DNA from: Sulfurovum sp.
GTDB lineage: Bacteria > Campylobacterota > Campylobacteria > Campylobacterales > Sulfurovaceae
Assembly: GCA_030826885.1 (NCBI GenBank)
Contig: JAUUDF010000013.1
Coordinates: forward strand, 1-46,854
Reading direction: 5' to 3'
DNA length: 46,854 bases
Shown here: piece after piece, positions 17,536-24,241 of the stretch
Numbering within the stretch: the stretch's first letter is position 1
Layout of the letters: each line of letters starts with the position of its first letter
Program-made: the position numbers and the translations under genes
Notes under the pieces: generated by a model
What the model was told of the DNA's origin: nothing
Databases searched by the model: none
What the model saw: only the letters and a program-made list of their open reading frames with translations

Positions 17536-17541
17536 ATTATA
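17536..17541 (-). promoter_or_regulatory. Likely -10 box of mntA-hepT
   Basis: Minus-strand TATAAT, 28 bases before the mntA ATG. Confidence 0.5.
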
Positions 17542-17641
17542 GCATGTTTTTCGGTAAGCTCATCGAATTGTTCTGAACCGGTAGAAATGGCCTACGGCAA
17601 ACAGATAAAAAATTCAATAAAAACAAAGCAAAAAGACTGTA

Positions 17642-17741
17642 ACATATTGCTTCCAAAAATTCCTGCTCGTTTTTTTGGACGGGGATCAACGCATTTTAGT
17701 GCCGGTCATCCGATAACAAACGGGCTATTAAACCAAAAGGA
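17642..17741 (+). promoter_or_regulatory. rpsF promoter and leader shared with rpsR
   Basis: Two blocks recur before rpsR. AAAATTCCTGCTCGTTT at 17656-17672 differs from 20661-20677 at two positions, and GGGCTATTAAACCAAAAGGA at 17722-17741 is identical to 20705-20724. The second block ends in the ribosome site, 5 bases before each ATG. Between the blocks the rpsF copy has about 30 extra bases with two CCG triplets. S6 and S18 form a complex that represses its own mRNA in several bacteria through a CCG-containing hairpin, so this may be that target. Confidence 0.5.
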
Positions 17742-17746
17742 AATAC

Positions 17747-18115
17747 ATGACTTGTTATGAAACACTGTTCGTAGTCAAACCTACACTGACAGAAGAAGAG
17801 ATTACGGCACAAATCGCCAAGGTTAAAGATGTTCTTGCAAAAGTAGATGCAGAACTTCTTGCAACCAATGACATGGGTATGAGAAAACTTGCTTACCCTG
17901 TAGAGAAAAGCGACAGAGGATACTACACTGTTCTTTATTACAAAGCCAACGGTGACGCGATTGCAGAGATCGAAAGAAACCTCAGAATCAACGAAGAGAT
18001 CATTAAATTCCTGACAGTCAAATATGTCAACGGAAAAGAGATCGCTCAATTCGAAAAGCAAGTCGCTGCTGCCAATAAAGGCAACGAGGCTGAAAGCAAA
18101 AGCGAAGAAGCGTAA
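17747..18115 (+). CDS. rpsF: Ribosomal protein S6
   Basis: 122 residues. It begins MTCYETLFVVKPTLTEEEI and has the S6 core (RKLAYPVEKSDRGYYTVLYYKANG, ERNLRINEEIIKFLTVK). S6 binds the central domain of 16S rRNA as a heterodimer with S18. The C-terminal tail is Lys/Glu/Ala-rich and disordered. First gene of the rpsF-ssb unit; strong AAAGGA site. Confidence 0.97.
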   Translation: MTCYETLFVVKPTLTEEEITAQIAKVKDVLAKVDAELLATNDMGMRKLAYPVEKSDRGYYTVLYYKANGDAIAEIERNLRINEEIIKFLTVKYVNGKEIAQFEKQVAAANKGNEAESKSEEA

Positions 18116-18141
18116 CCAGCGACCATTAGAGGAGCAACCTT

Positions 18142-18654
18142 ATGTACAACAAAGTGATTTTGGCAGGAAACCTTACCAGAGATGTTGAGGTCAGATACAC
18201 ACCGGGCGGTACGGCCGTAGGCAATACCGGACTGGCAGTGAACAGAAAGTTCAAGTCCGCAACAGGTGAGCAGAAAGAGGAAGTGATGTTTATTGACATC
18301 ACCTTCTTCGGACGCACTGCCGAGATCGCCAACCAGTACCTTAGAAAGGGCAGCAAAGTTCTGGTGGACGGGAGATTGAAGCTTGACCAGTGGACAGCAC
18401 AGGACGGCAGCAAACGAAGCAAACACTCCGTAACAGTGGAAAACCTTCAAATGCTCGGCAGCAGAGACGAGAATGCGGCAATGGGCGGCAACACCTATGG
18501 CGGAGGAGAGCCTCAAAGTGCAGGCTATGGTGCCCCTGCACAGGACAGCTACAGCCAGCCTGCACCATCTGCGCCTGCCGCACCGCAGTCACAGCCTGAG
18601 CCCAGCCCAAGCATCCCGGAAATCGACATCAGCGAAGATGAAATACCGTTTTAA
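18142..18654 (+). CDS. ssb: Single-stranded DNA-binding protein
   Basis: 170 residues. An OB-fold (MYNKVILAGNLTRDVEVRYT, VMFIDITFFGRTAEIANQYL, VLVDGRLKLDQWTAQDGSK) spans the first 110 residues. A Gln/Pro/Ala-rich linker leads to the acidic tip DISEDEIPF, which binds replication and repair partners. GAGGAG lies 8-9 bases before the ATG. Normally rpsR follows directly; here an arsR-permease insertion intervenes. Confidence 0.97.
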   Translation: MYNKVILAGNLTRDVEVRYTPGGTAVGNTGLAVNRKFKSATGEQKEEVMFIDITFFGRTAEIANQYLRKGSKVLVDGRLKLDQWTAQDGSKRSKHSVTVENLQMLGSRDENAAMGGNTYGGGEPQSAGYGAPAQDSYSQPAPSAPAAPQSQPEPSPSIPEIDISEDEIPF

Positions 18655-18673
18655 TCAATAACAACTTAAAAAT

Positions 18674-18722
18674 GTAAATAACGCATTTTATATTCCCTTT
18701 AAGGGATATAGTCGTTATTTAC
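18674..18722. terminator. Large nested palindrome after ssb (probable bidirectional terminator)
   Basis: GTAAATAACG (18674-18683) and CGTTATTTAC (18713-18722) are perfect 10-base arms. The interior repeats the theme with CCCTT-T-AAGGG (18695-18705) flanked by AT-rich complementary bases. It sits between convergent ssb and arsR. There is no long T-run, so an operator or insertion scar is also possible. Confidence 0.5.
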
Positions 18723-18749
18723 ACTGTTTACAAGCTCCGATCCCCTATT

Positions 18750-19076
18750 TCAATGCTCATTTTTTTTGGCCATGGCACTGCATGCGACAAGCGGCGGCAG
18801 ATTTGAAGCTATCCTGGAGAGTTCGTCATACCAACACGCTAATGTACTTTCTTTATTCCGATTCATCGAATAGAGCATCCACTTTCCACGCTGTCTGGCA
18901 CTCAACATACCTGCTTCACGCATCTGTTTGAGATGTCTCGATACCAGGGGCTGTGAAAGTAAGAGAGTGTCGCATATCTCACAGACACACAGCTGACTCT
19001 CCCTTACAAGCAGTGCCGCTATTCTCACCCTGTTACTATCTGAAAATATCTTGGCAGTTTTGACCAGTTCTTCCAT
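18750..19076 (-). CDS. ArsR/SmtB family metal(loid)-responsive repressor
   Basis: 108 residues from ATG 19076 with AAGGA 9-10 bases upstream (TTG 19082 is in frame but too close to the site). Winged helix-turn-helix LLLSQPLVSRHLKQMREAG follows the metal motif SQLCVCEICDTL, the CVC signature of arsenite-sensing ArsR proteins. Extra cysteines occur near the C-terminus (CW and ACSAM). It probably represses itself and the divergent permease through the palindrome at 19102-19121, releasing on binding arsenite, organoarsenical or another thiophilic metal. Confidence 0.9.
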   Translation of the reverse strand: MEELVKTAKIFSDSNRVRIAALLVRESQLCVCEICDTLLLSQPLVSRHLKQMREAGMLSARQRGKWMLYSMNRNKESTLACWYDELSRIASNLPPLVACSAMAKKNEH

Positions 19077-19101
19077 TGGCAAATTTCCTTGCTTAAGCTT
19101 T

Positions 19102-19121
19102 ATATAACAATTTTGTTATAT
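19102..19121. promoter_or_regulatory. ArsR operator in the divergent promoter
   Basis: A perfect palindrome with arms ATATAACAA and TTGTTATAT separated by TT. It overlaps AT-rich -10 boxes for both genes (TATAAA leftward, TATGAT rightward at 19119-19124). The form matches the interrupted palindromes bound by ArsR/SmtB proteins. Confidence 0.75.
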
Positions 19122-19155
19122 GATTGTAGCACAAATAGATTGAAAGGTTACTACT

Positions 19156-20364
19156 ATGGAAGTTACACATTTTCTGGAAGCACTCTGGCAGCTTAGTCTT
19201 GCCATGGCTCCCTACATTCTTTTCGGTCTGATCTTTGCAGGTATTTTGCATGAGATCGTACCCGACAGTATTGTCACCAAACATTTGGGCAACGACAATG
19301 TCTCTTCTGTGATCAAGTCCACCCTCTTTGGCATTCCTCTGCCGGTCTGTTCATGCGGGGTCATACCCTTGGCAACATCCATCAAGAAATCAGGGGCTAG
19401 CAAAGGCGCGACGCTCTCTTTTCTCATCTCCACACCCATTACGGGAGTGGATTCCATTCTTGCGACCTACGGGATATTCGGCTGGATCTTTACGATCTAC
19501 CGCGTTGTCACCTCTATGATCATCGCCATTGCAGCAGGTATTCTGACCAATATCTATGACAGAAAAAAAGAAGAGGAACCCGTTGTCGAACAAAAACCGG
19601 CATTCTCTGCCGCTGCACCAAAACAGGCAGGCACATTTTCTCAAAAGAGCACCTTTCAAATAAAAGCATCGCCAAGCGATGCAAATAAACACTCTTCATC
19701 CTTCACCCTTCACTCTTCACCCTCTTCCGAAGCGAAAGAGTCAAGTTGTTGTTCATCGGGTTCCTGCTGTGAGAGTGACGAGAAAAAAGGTTTCTCTTTT
19801 ATATCTGCCATGAAGTATGCCTTCATCACACTGCTTGGAGACATTGCCAAACCGCTCTTTTGGGGTCTTATTATCGGGGCACTCATCACGGTGGCCATAC
19901 CGGACAATCTCAGTGAAGTTCTCAAAGAGTACAACTGGCTGAGCTACCTCATCGTCATTGCCATTGCTGTACCGATGTATGTCTGCGCTATCGCGTCACT
20001 TCCCATCGCCGCTGGACTGATGCTCAGCGGTGTGAGTGCCGGGGCAGCCTTCGTCTTCCTCTCGGCAGGCCCTGCGACCAATACGGTGACCATAGGGGTG
20101 GTCAAGAAGATGCTGGGTAGTCGATCACTTGCCATCTATCTTGGTACCATCATCATAGGAAGTGTACTTTTCGGTCTGGGACTTGACTATCTCTTCGACG
20201 CCTCCAACATCGATCCTGCTTCACTAGTGCATATGGATGAGCATGGCGGCATCATTGCCATACTCAGCTCCGTCATCCTGTGGGGGCTGGTACTGTACTT
20301 TATGCTTAAACCCTATTTTACAAAAAAAGAGAGTTGCAGCGGAGGGTCATGCTGTTCATCATAA
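19156..20364 (+). CDS. Permease of the ArsP / SO_0444 (DUF318) type
   Basis: 402 residues. Two blocks of membrane helices (about 1-130 and 210-390) are joined by a cytoplasmic linker. The conserved IPLPVCSCGVIPLATSIKK and FLISTPITGVDSI are signature segments of the permease family that includes Campylobacter ArsP and the SO_0444 copper/zinc efflux group. The linker holds a cysteine cluster (SSCCSSGSCCES) and the C-terminus another (SCSGGSCCSS), likely metal-delivery sites. It is controlled by the adjacent ArsR-type gene, so the substrate is a thiophilic metal or arsenical; which one cannot be told. Part of the linker is encoded by a heptamer array at 19690-19730. Confidence 0.85.
   Translation: MEVTHFLEALWQLSLAMAPYILFGLIFAGILHEIVPDSIVTKHLGNDNVSSVIKSTLFGIPLPVCSCGVIPLATSIKKSGASKGATLSFLISTPITGVDSILATYGIFGWIFTIYRVVTSMIIAIAAGILTNIYDRKKEEEPVVEQKPAFSAAAPKQAGTFSQKSTFQIKASPSDANKHSSSFTLHSSPSSEAKESSCCSSGSCCESDEKKGFSFISAMKYAFITLLGDIAKPLFWGLIIGALITVAIPDNLSEVLKEYNWLSYLIVIAIAVPMYVCAIASLPIAAGLMLSGVSAGAAFVFLSAGPATNTVTIGVVKKMLGSRSLAIYLGTIIIGSVLFGLGLDYLFDASNIDPASLVHMDEHGGIIAILSSVILWGLVLYFMLKPYFTKKESCSGGSCCSS
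19690..19730 (+). repeat. Degenerate 7-base array inside the permease gene
   Basis: Units ACTCTTC, ATCCTTC, ACCCTTC, ACTCTTC and ACCCTCT follow one another. They encode the Ser/His-rich stretch HSSSFTLHSSPSS in the linker, which looks like an insertion relative to the two conserved halves. Confidence 0.6.
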
Positions 20365-20548
20365 GGGTGCTTCTAAAACGTTTTTTACTCAATGCGACAG
20401 AGACGCACTCACCCCTGAAAGATTGTCAGCATTCATGGCTTCGCTTCACTCCGGCCATTCCGGTTCCGAAGCGACAAAGGATAAACAGTGATCCTTTACT
20501 GACACTTCTCACATTTGTGACTGCCGGAGTATCGACTGAAAAATTGCG

Positions 20549-20563
20549 TTTTTAGAGGTATCC
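20549..20563 (-). repeat. Solo terminal repeat like the MITE end
   Basis: Read on the minus strand, GGATACCTCTAAAAA matches the MITE left end GGGTATCTCTAAAAA at 13 of 15 positions. No partner end was found in the 20365-20729 gap. Apart from this and the rpsR promoter, I see nothing firm in the gap; its ORFs have no good start or family match. Confidence 0.35.
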
Positions 20564-20646
20564 AAATGTATCGTATCTTTAGAAAATAATAAACTTGAAA
20601 AACTGGTAGTCTTCTCTTTATAAGAAAAATAAAAGTGTAATTACTG

Positions 20647-20724
20647 TATTATACACCTTCAAAATTCTTGCTCATTTATCCGAGTGTAAAACTCATGTGT
20701 ATATGGGCTATTAAACCAAAAGGA
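20647..20724 (+). promoter_or_regulatory. rpsR promoter and leader
   Basis: TATTATAC at 20647-20654 is the -10. The leader carries the AAAATTCTTGCTCATTT and GGGCTATTAAACCAAAAGGA blocks shared with rpsF. Between them a CCG triplet (20680-20682) adjoins a hairpin GAGT-gtaaa-ACTC (20682-20694), resembling the CCG-plus-stem recognised by S6:S18. Confidence 0.5.
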
Positions 20725-20729
20725 CCACC

Positions 20730-20993
20730 ATGGCAGAAAGAAGAAAGTTCAAAAAAAGATACTGTAAATATTGTGAGCAGAAAGTCGACTTCATCGACTA
20801 CAAAGATCTCAACGCGCTTAAATTCAGTTTGAGCGAAAGATTCAAGATCATGCCAAGAAGATTGACAGGTAACTGTAAGCGTCACCAGGAGATGGTAACA
20901 GTTGCGATCAAGAGAGCAAGACAGACAGCACTTATTCCTTACATTGTTGACAGAAAGAACGTTGTAGAAAATCCGTTCGAAATCATCAAGTAA
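20730..20993 (+). CDS. rpsR: Ribosomal protein S18
   Basis: 87 residues. Basic start ([20 protein letters not shown]) with CKYC, then [20 protein letters not shown] and [20 protein letters not shown], the S18 signature. It binds 16S rRNA with S6. It has its own promoter and leader, and is separated from ssb by the arsR-permease pair. Confidence 0.97.
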   Translation: MAERRKFKKRYCKYCEQKVDFIDYKDLNALKFSLSERFKIMPRRLTGNCKRHQEMVTVAIKRARQTALIPYIVDRKNVVENPFEIIK

Positions 20994-21000
20994 ATCCTCT

Positions 21001-21021
21001 TTGCCTGCGCTACGCAGGCAA
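21001..21021. terminator. Hairpin after rpsR
   Basis: TTGCCTGCG-cta-CGCAGGCAA, perfect 9-base arms, located between the convergent rpsR and methyltransferase genes. There is little T-rich sequence, but position and stability suit a bidirectional terminator. Confidence 0.6.
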
Positions 21022-21047
21022 CTATGGCACAATCGTGTCAAACGCCC

Positions 21048-21752
21048 CTATTTTTTCAGCACCATAAACCACTTATCGGCTTCATCCAGTCCATAAAGCG
21101 ATATAGGTTCAGCAGCAAGCAGTTGCATCTTTGAACACTGTTCAATCTCCTCCGGCGTATGATAGTACTGCTGTATCGTCTGTGACATACGGGCATAACA
21201 TCCACGCTCTGCATCTTCAAAAAGGGTAAAGTCGGCCGTGTAGACGTCACCGTCAAAATCACTGTCTATGGCAAGAAAACGGTGTGCATCTTCTGTAACA
21301 TACGCGCCGACAGCAACCTGTTCAAAACCGTACAGGGAGTTCATGTCAAACATAAACATACCGCCTTCGTTCAGATGCTCACGAATACAGCCGAAAAATC
21401 CCTCAAGGGCCTCTTTGGGCAGGTAGTTCATCATGTCAAATACAGCGGTAATGACATCGAAACGCCCCTCAAGTGCACACAGGTCTACCGTCTCTGCGTC
21501 GATGCCCTGCTCCTGTGCACGTTTGACCATCACCGGACTGAGGTCTATGCCCTTTGCTTTTACCGAAGGAAAACGTTGTTGCAGTGCGGCAAGGTAGGCA
21601 CCGCTGCCGCAGCCTACATCAAGCAGGGAGTCAAAAGAGAGATTGGAGAGTGTATCGTAGTAGTAGGTGTAGAGTGAGGCGATCGCCTCTTCGTTTTCCA
21701 GCATATCCTCTACTCTGGCGTAGAGATCGAGTGACTCCGTGGAGTTAGCCAT
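21048..21752 (-). CDS. Class I SAM-dependent methyltransferase
   Basis: 234 residues from ATG 21752, which overlaps the last codons of hisG; the longer frame to 21833 runs inside hisG. Motif I is LLDVGCGSGAYLAAL, followed by VKAKGIDLSPVMVKRAQEQG and FDVITAVFDMMNYLP. The fold is clear but the substrate is not. Overlap with hisG indicates co-translation, which does not itself imply a role in histidine synthesis. Confidence 0.82.
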   Translation of the reverse strand: MANSTESLDLYARVEDMLENEEAIASLYTYYYDTLSNLSFDSLLDVGCGSGAYLAALQQRFPSVKAKGIDLSPVMVKRAQEQGIDAETVDLCALEGRFDVITAVFDMMNYLPKEALEGFFGCIREHLNEGGMFMFDMNSLYGFEQVAVGAYVTEDAHRFLAIDSDFDGDVYTADFTLFEDAERGCYARMSQTIQQYYHTPEEIEQCSKMQLLAAEPISLYGLDEADKWFMVLKK

Positions 21753-22371
21753 GTTTCTCGACGACAGCTTTGATCTGTTCGTAGAGTGAGAGGATCTCCT
21801 CTTTTTTGGCGTAAAAGCTGTTTTTGTTGGCAATGAGATGCGCCGAAGAGTCCATAATCTCTTCAGCCACCTTCAGGCCGTTCTCACGCATGGTATTGCC
21901 GGTCTCGACAATATCGACGATGGCATCGGCAAGACCTACCAGCGGAGCGAGCTCTATGGAACCATAAAGCTTGACCACTTCAACCCCGACGGCTTTTTTC
22001 GCAAAGTAGTTTTTGGTAATGTTGACCATTTTGGTCGCTACTTTGATGTTCGGACGGCTCCAGTCGAGTTCATCTTCATTTTTAATCCCAATGGCAACCT
22101 TGCACTTGCCAAGCTGCATATCGAGCAACTGAATGATGTCCAGTTCCTTTTCTGTAATGACATCCAGCCCGACCACGCCAATGTCTGCCGCGCCATGTTC
22201 GACGTAGGTGGGGACATCCTGGTTACGTACGTTGAGAAAGCGAAACCCCTCTTTTTCCATAATGAGCTCTCGCCCCTCAAAACAAAATTCTCCGCCAAAA
22301 ATCTCTGCGAAAATCTCCAGTGTCTGCTCTGCAATTCTTCCTTTTGGAAGTGCTACTGTTAACATATCCAT
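21745..22371 (-). CDS. hisG: ATP phosphoribosyltransferase, short form
   Basis: 208 residues. It catalyses the first step of histidine synthesis. Motifs include LTVALPKGRIAEQT, DVPTYVEHGAADIGVVGLDV, and the PRPP-binding stretch ADAIVDIVETGNTMRENGL. The regulatory C-terminal domain of the long form is absent, so a HisZ partner is expected elsewhere. AAGGA precedes the start. It overlaps coaX by 13 bases upstream and the methyltransferase downstream. Confidence 0.95.
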   Translation of the reverse strand: MDMLTVALPKGRIAEQTLEIFAEIFGGEFCFEGRELIMEKEGFRFLNVRNQDVPTYVEHGAADIGVVGLDVITEKELDIIQLLDMQLGKCKVAIGIKNEDELDWSRPNIKVATKMVNITKNYFAKKAVGVEVVKLYGSIELAPLVGLADAIVDIVETGNTMRENGLKVAEEIMDSSAHLIANKNSFYAKKEEILSLYEQIKAVVEKHG

Positions 22372-22988
22372 TTATCCTTAAGTGCTTTCATCATACCCTG
22401 AAAGACCAGTGTTTCATCATAGTGCGCGTCGTCAAAAAATGTCGACAGAAATGCCCCGTCCCCACCGGTAAAATAGAGGGGTTCATTTCCCCGATGCTTC
22501 TCTATGAGTGATTGTATAGACGCGATTATACCATAGCTTATCTGCTCTTTGGTTGTAAGCGGCAGACGGCTGACATCTACAGAATAATCCAGTGCAACAT
22601 CCAGCACCGGGGAGATTTTGCGATAACTCTCAAGCTGCGCCTGCAAGCCCGGCAAAATATATCCGCCTTTGTAGACACCCTCGCGCATTACATCGACCGT
22701 AACGGCTGAGCCGGCATCGACGAACATACCATTGTCATGACTCAGACAGAGTGCCTTTCTGTCTACCCCCATCGTTTCATATTCATTGGGCAGGGAGATC
22801 ATTGCCGAAATATTCTTCCAGTTTTCTATATGACCGATCTTCTCTTCTATATCACTGTTGACAGAAATATAGTGCATCGGTAAATCTTCATATTTGCGGA
22901 TTGCGTCCTCATAAGAGAGGTGTTCCACATGCACACCATCATAAATATGAAAATGGGTATTACCGATATCGGCAAGCAGTATATTCAT
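22359..22988 (-). CDS. coaX: Type III pantothenate kinase
   Basis: 209 residues, slightly short for the family. The ASKHA-type phosphate motif is NILLADIGNTHFHIYDG; the active-site motif appears as FVDAGSAVTVDVM, and GGYILPGLQAQLES and LYFTGGDGAFL follow family pattern. It phosphorylates pantothenate, the first step of coenzyme A synthesis. AAAGGAAG lies 3 bases before the ATG. First of a coaX-hisG-methyltransferase set with overlapping ends. Confidence 0.9.
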   Translation of the reverse strand: MNILLADIGNTHFHIYDGVHVEHLSYEDAIRKYEDLPMHYISVNSDIEEKIGHIENWKNISAMISLPNEYETMGVDRKALCLSHDNGMFVDAGSAVTVDVMREGVYKGGYILPGLQAQLESYRKISPVLDVALDYSVDVSRLPLTTKEQISYGIIASIQSLIEKHRGNEPLYFTGGDGAFLSTFFDDAHYDETLVFQGMMKALKDKWIC

Positions 22989-23068
22989 GATCTTCCTTTA
23001 TGCGCCAGCCTGCATGGCTCCATTTCATTACAACCGTTTCGGTTCCTTCGCCATCATTTTGAAGCAGT

Positions 23069-23404
23069 TCACGATTGCCCAACGTCCAGCACCTTCCATC
23101 CATGCTCTTCGAGCAGTGCTTTGGCTTTGGAGCAAAGCGGTGCTCTAATAATGATATATCTCTTTTTAATCGCCGCGTCAATGTACTTCTCAAGTTTCTC
23201 ATGAAGCTGCATCAACTCCGTTGCCTCTTTGCGAAGTACCCTGCTCTTCTTTTCAAGCACCATCACATCGGCATAGTAGCCTTTAAGGTCAATGCCAAGA
23301 TATATCTGTACCTTTTTGCGCGAACCAAGTTCCTTGGGCGTGACAGGTTTGAGGGATTTGAAAACAATATTCTTTTTCTGTAAATATTCGACGACTTCTT
23401 TCAT
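23069..23404 (-). CDS. Conserved-looking protein of unknown function, 111 residues
   Basis: I do not recognise a named family, though similar small proteins occur in related genomes as far as I recall. Features: KPVTPKELGSRKKVQIYLGI, a charged helix (KKSRVLRKEATELMQLHEKL) and CSKAKALLEEHGWKV near the end. It is basic, soluble and probably cytoplasmic. No ribosome site precedes the ATG; a TATGAT box ends 6 bases before it, so a leaderless mRNA is possible. It lies between xer (18 bases upstream) and coaX. Confidence 0.6.
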   Translation of the reverse strand: MKEVVEYLQKKNIVFKSLKPVTPKELGSRKKVQIYLGIDLKGYYADVMVLEKKSRVLRKEATELMQLHEKLEKYIDAAIKKRYIIIRAPLCSKAKALLEEHGWKVLDVGQS

Positions 23405-23422
23405 GCTGCTATCATACCCAAA

Positions 23423-24238
23423 TCATCTCAAAGGATGGTAACGGTACATCGTATCCTGTAAATTCTGTTTCTGTATGTGCGTGTATATCTGCGTCGTCTC
23501 CAGTGAACTGTGACCAAGCAGCTCCTGCACCACGCGTAAATCGGCTCCTCCGATGATGAGCGAAGAGGCAAAAGAGTGGCGAAGCACATGGGGAGAGACA
23601 CCGAGGTATTTCTTGACGATCTTGTAGGCACTGATGCGGCTGAGCGGTTCGCCGCGATAGTTGAGCCAGAGGTAACTGCTTGCCATAGTCTGCTTTGCAA
23701 GATACGCTTCAAGCGCCTCTACGGCAACAGGGGCAAGAGGCACGACACGCTCTTTCTCTCCTTTGGCAAAGCGAATTTTGAGCCACCCTTCGAGAATGTC
23801 ACTGCGCTGTGTGGAGAGTGCTTCGGAGATGCGGCATCCGCTGGCATACAGAAAGAGTATCAGCGCATAGTCACGAAGCCCCTGAAGCGTACTCCTGTCA
23901 ATACTTTCCACCCCTGCCATGATCTCCTCGGGACTGAGATATTTTGGGAGATTTTTAGGTACTTTCGCCATGGGGATTTTGATTGTTTCATGGGTAAAAT
24001 TCTGGCGGTGACAGAATGCAAAAAAGGTATTGATGGAGGAGAGTTTCCTGTTCAGCGTGCGCTTGTTCTCAAACGAGGAGAGAAAAGCGAGTACATCGGC
24101 TGTCTCAAGCTTGGTCAGCGGTTTGTTCACCTGCGCCTCAAGCTGTTTCAGATCGCCAATATAGGAAGAGACCGTCAATGCATCGAGTGCCTTGGTGACA
24201 CTCAGGTACTCTTCGAAAGCGATCAGCAGATCGGACAT
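23423..24238 (-). CDS. Xer-type tyrosine recombinase
   Basis: 271 residues. An N-terminal SAM-like core-binding domain (1-95) precedes the catalytic domain with Arg136 (GCRISEA), Lys159 (AKGEKERVV), His217-x2-Arg220 (HVLRHSFA), His243 (LGHSSLETTQ) and Tyr252 (IYTH). All catalytic residues are present. It probably resolves chromosome dimers or acts in another site-specific recombination; the class also has a longer XerH, so whether this is the dif recombinase is open. No flanking integration features were seen. Confidence 0.9.
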   Translation of the reverse strand: MSDLLIAFEEYLSVTKALDALTVSSYIGDLKQLEAQVNKPLTKLETADVLAFLSSFENKRTLNRKLSSINTFFAFCHRQNFTHETIKIPMAKVPKNLPKYLSPEEIMAGVESIDRSTLQGLRDYALILFLYASGCRISEALSTQRSDILEGWLKIRFAKGEKERVVPLAPVAVEALEAYLAKQTMASSYLWLNYRGEPLSRISAYKIVKKYLGVSPHVLRHSFASSLIIGGADLRVVQELLGHSSLETTQIYTHIQKQNLQDTMYRYHPLR

Positions 24239-24241
24239 TGC

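Noticed and set aside
20334-20555. Possible 73-residue gene in the gap before rpsR
   Set aside because: It begins inside the permease gene, lacks a ribosome site and shows no recognisable sequence.
20365-20729. TCACATTTGTGA as a CRP/FNR-type site
   Set aside because: Poor match to the usual half-sites and not placed near a promoter that needs it.
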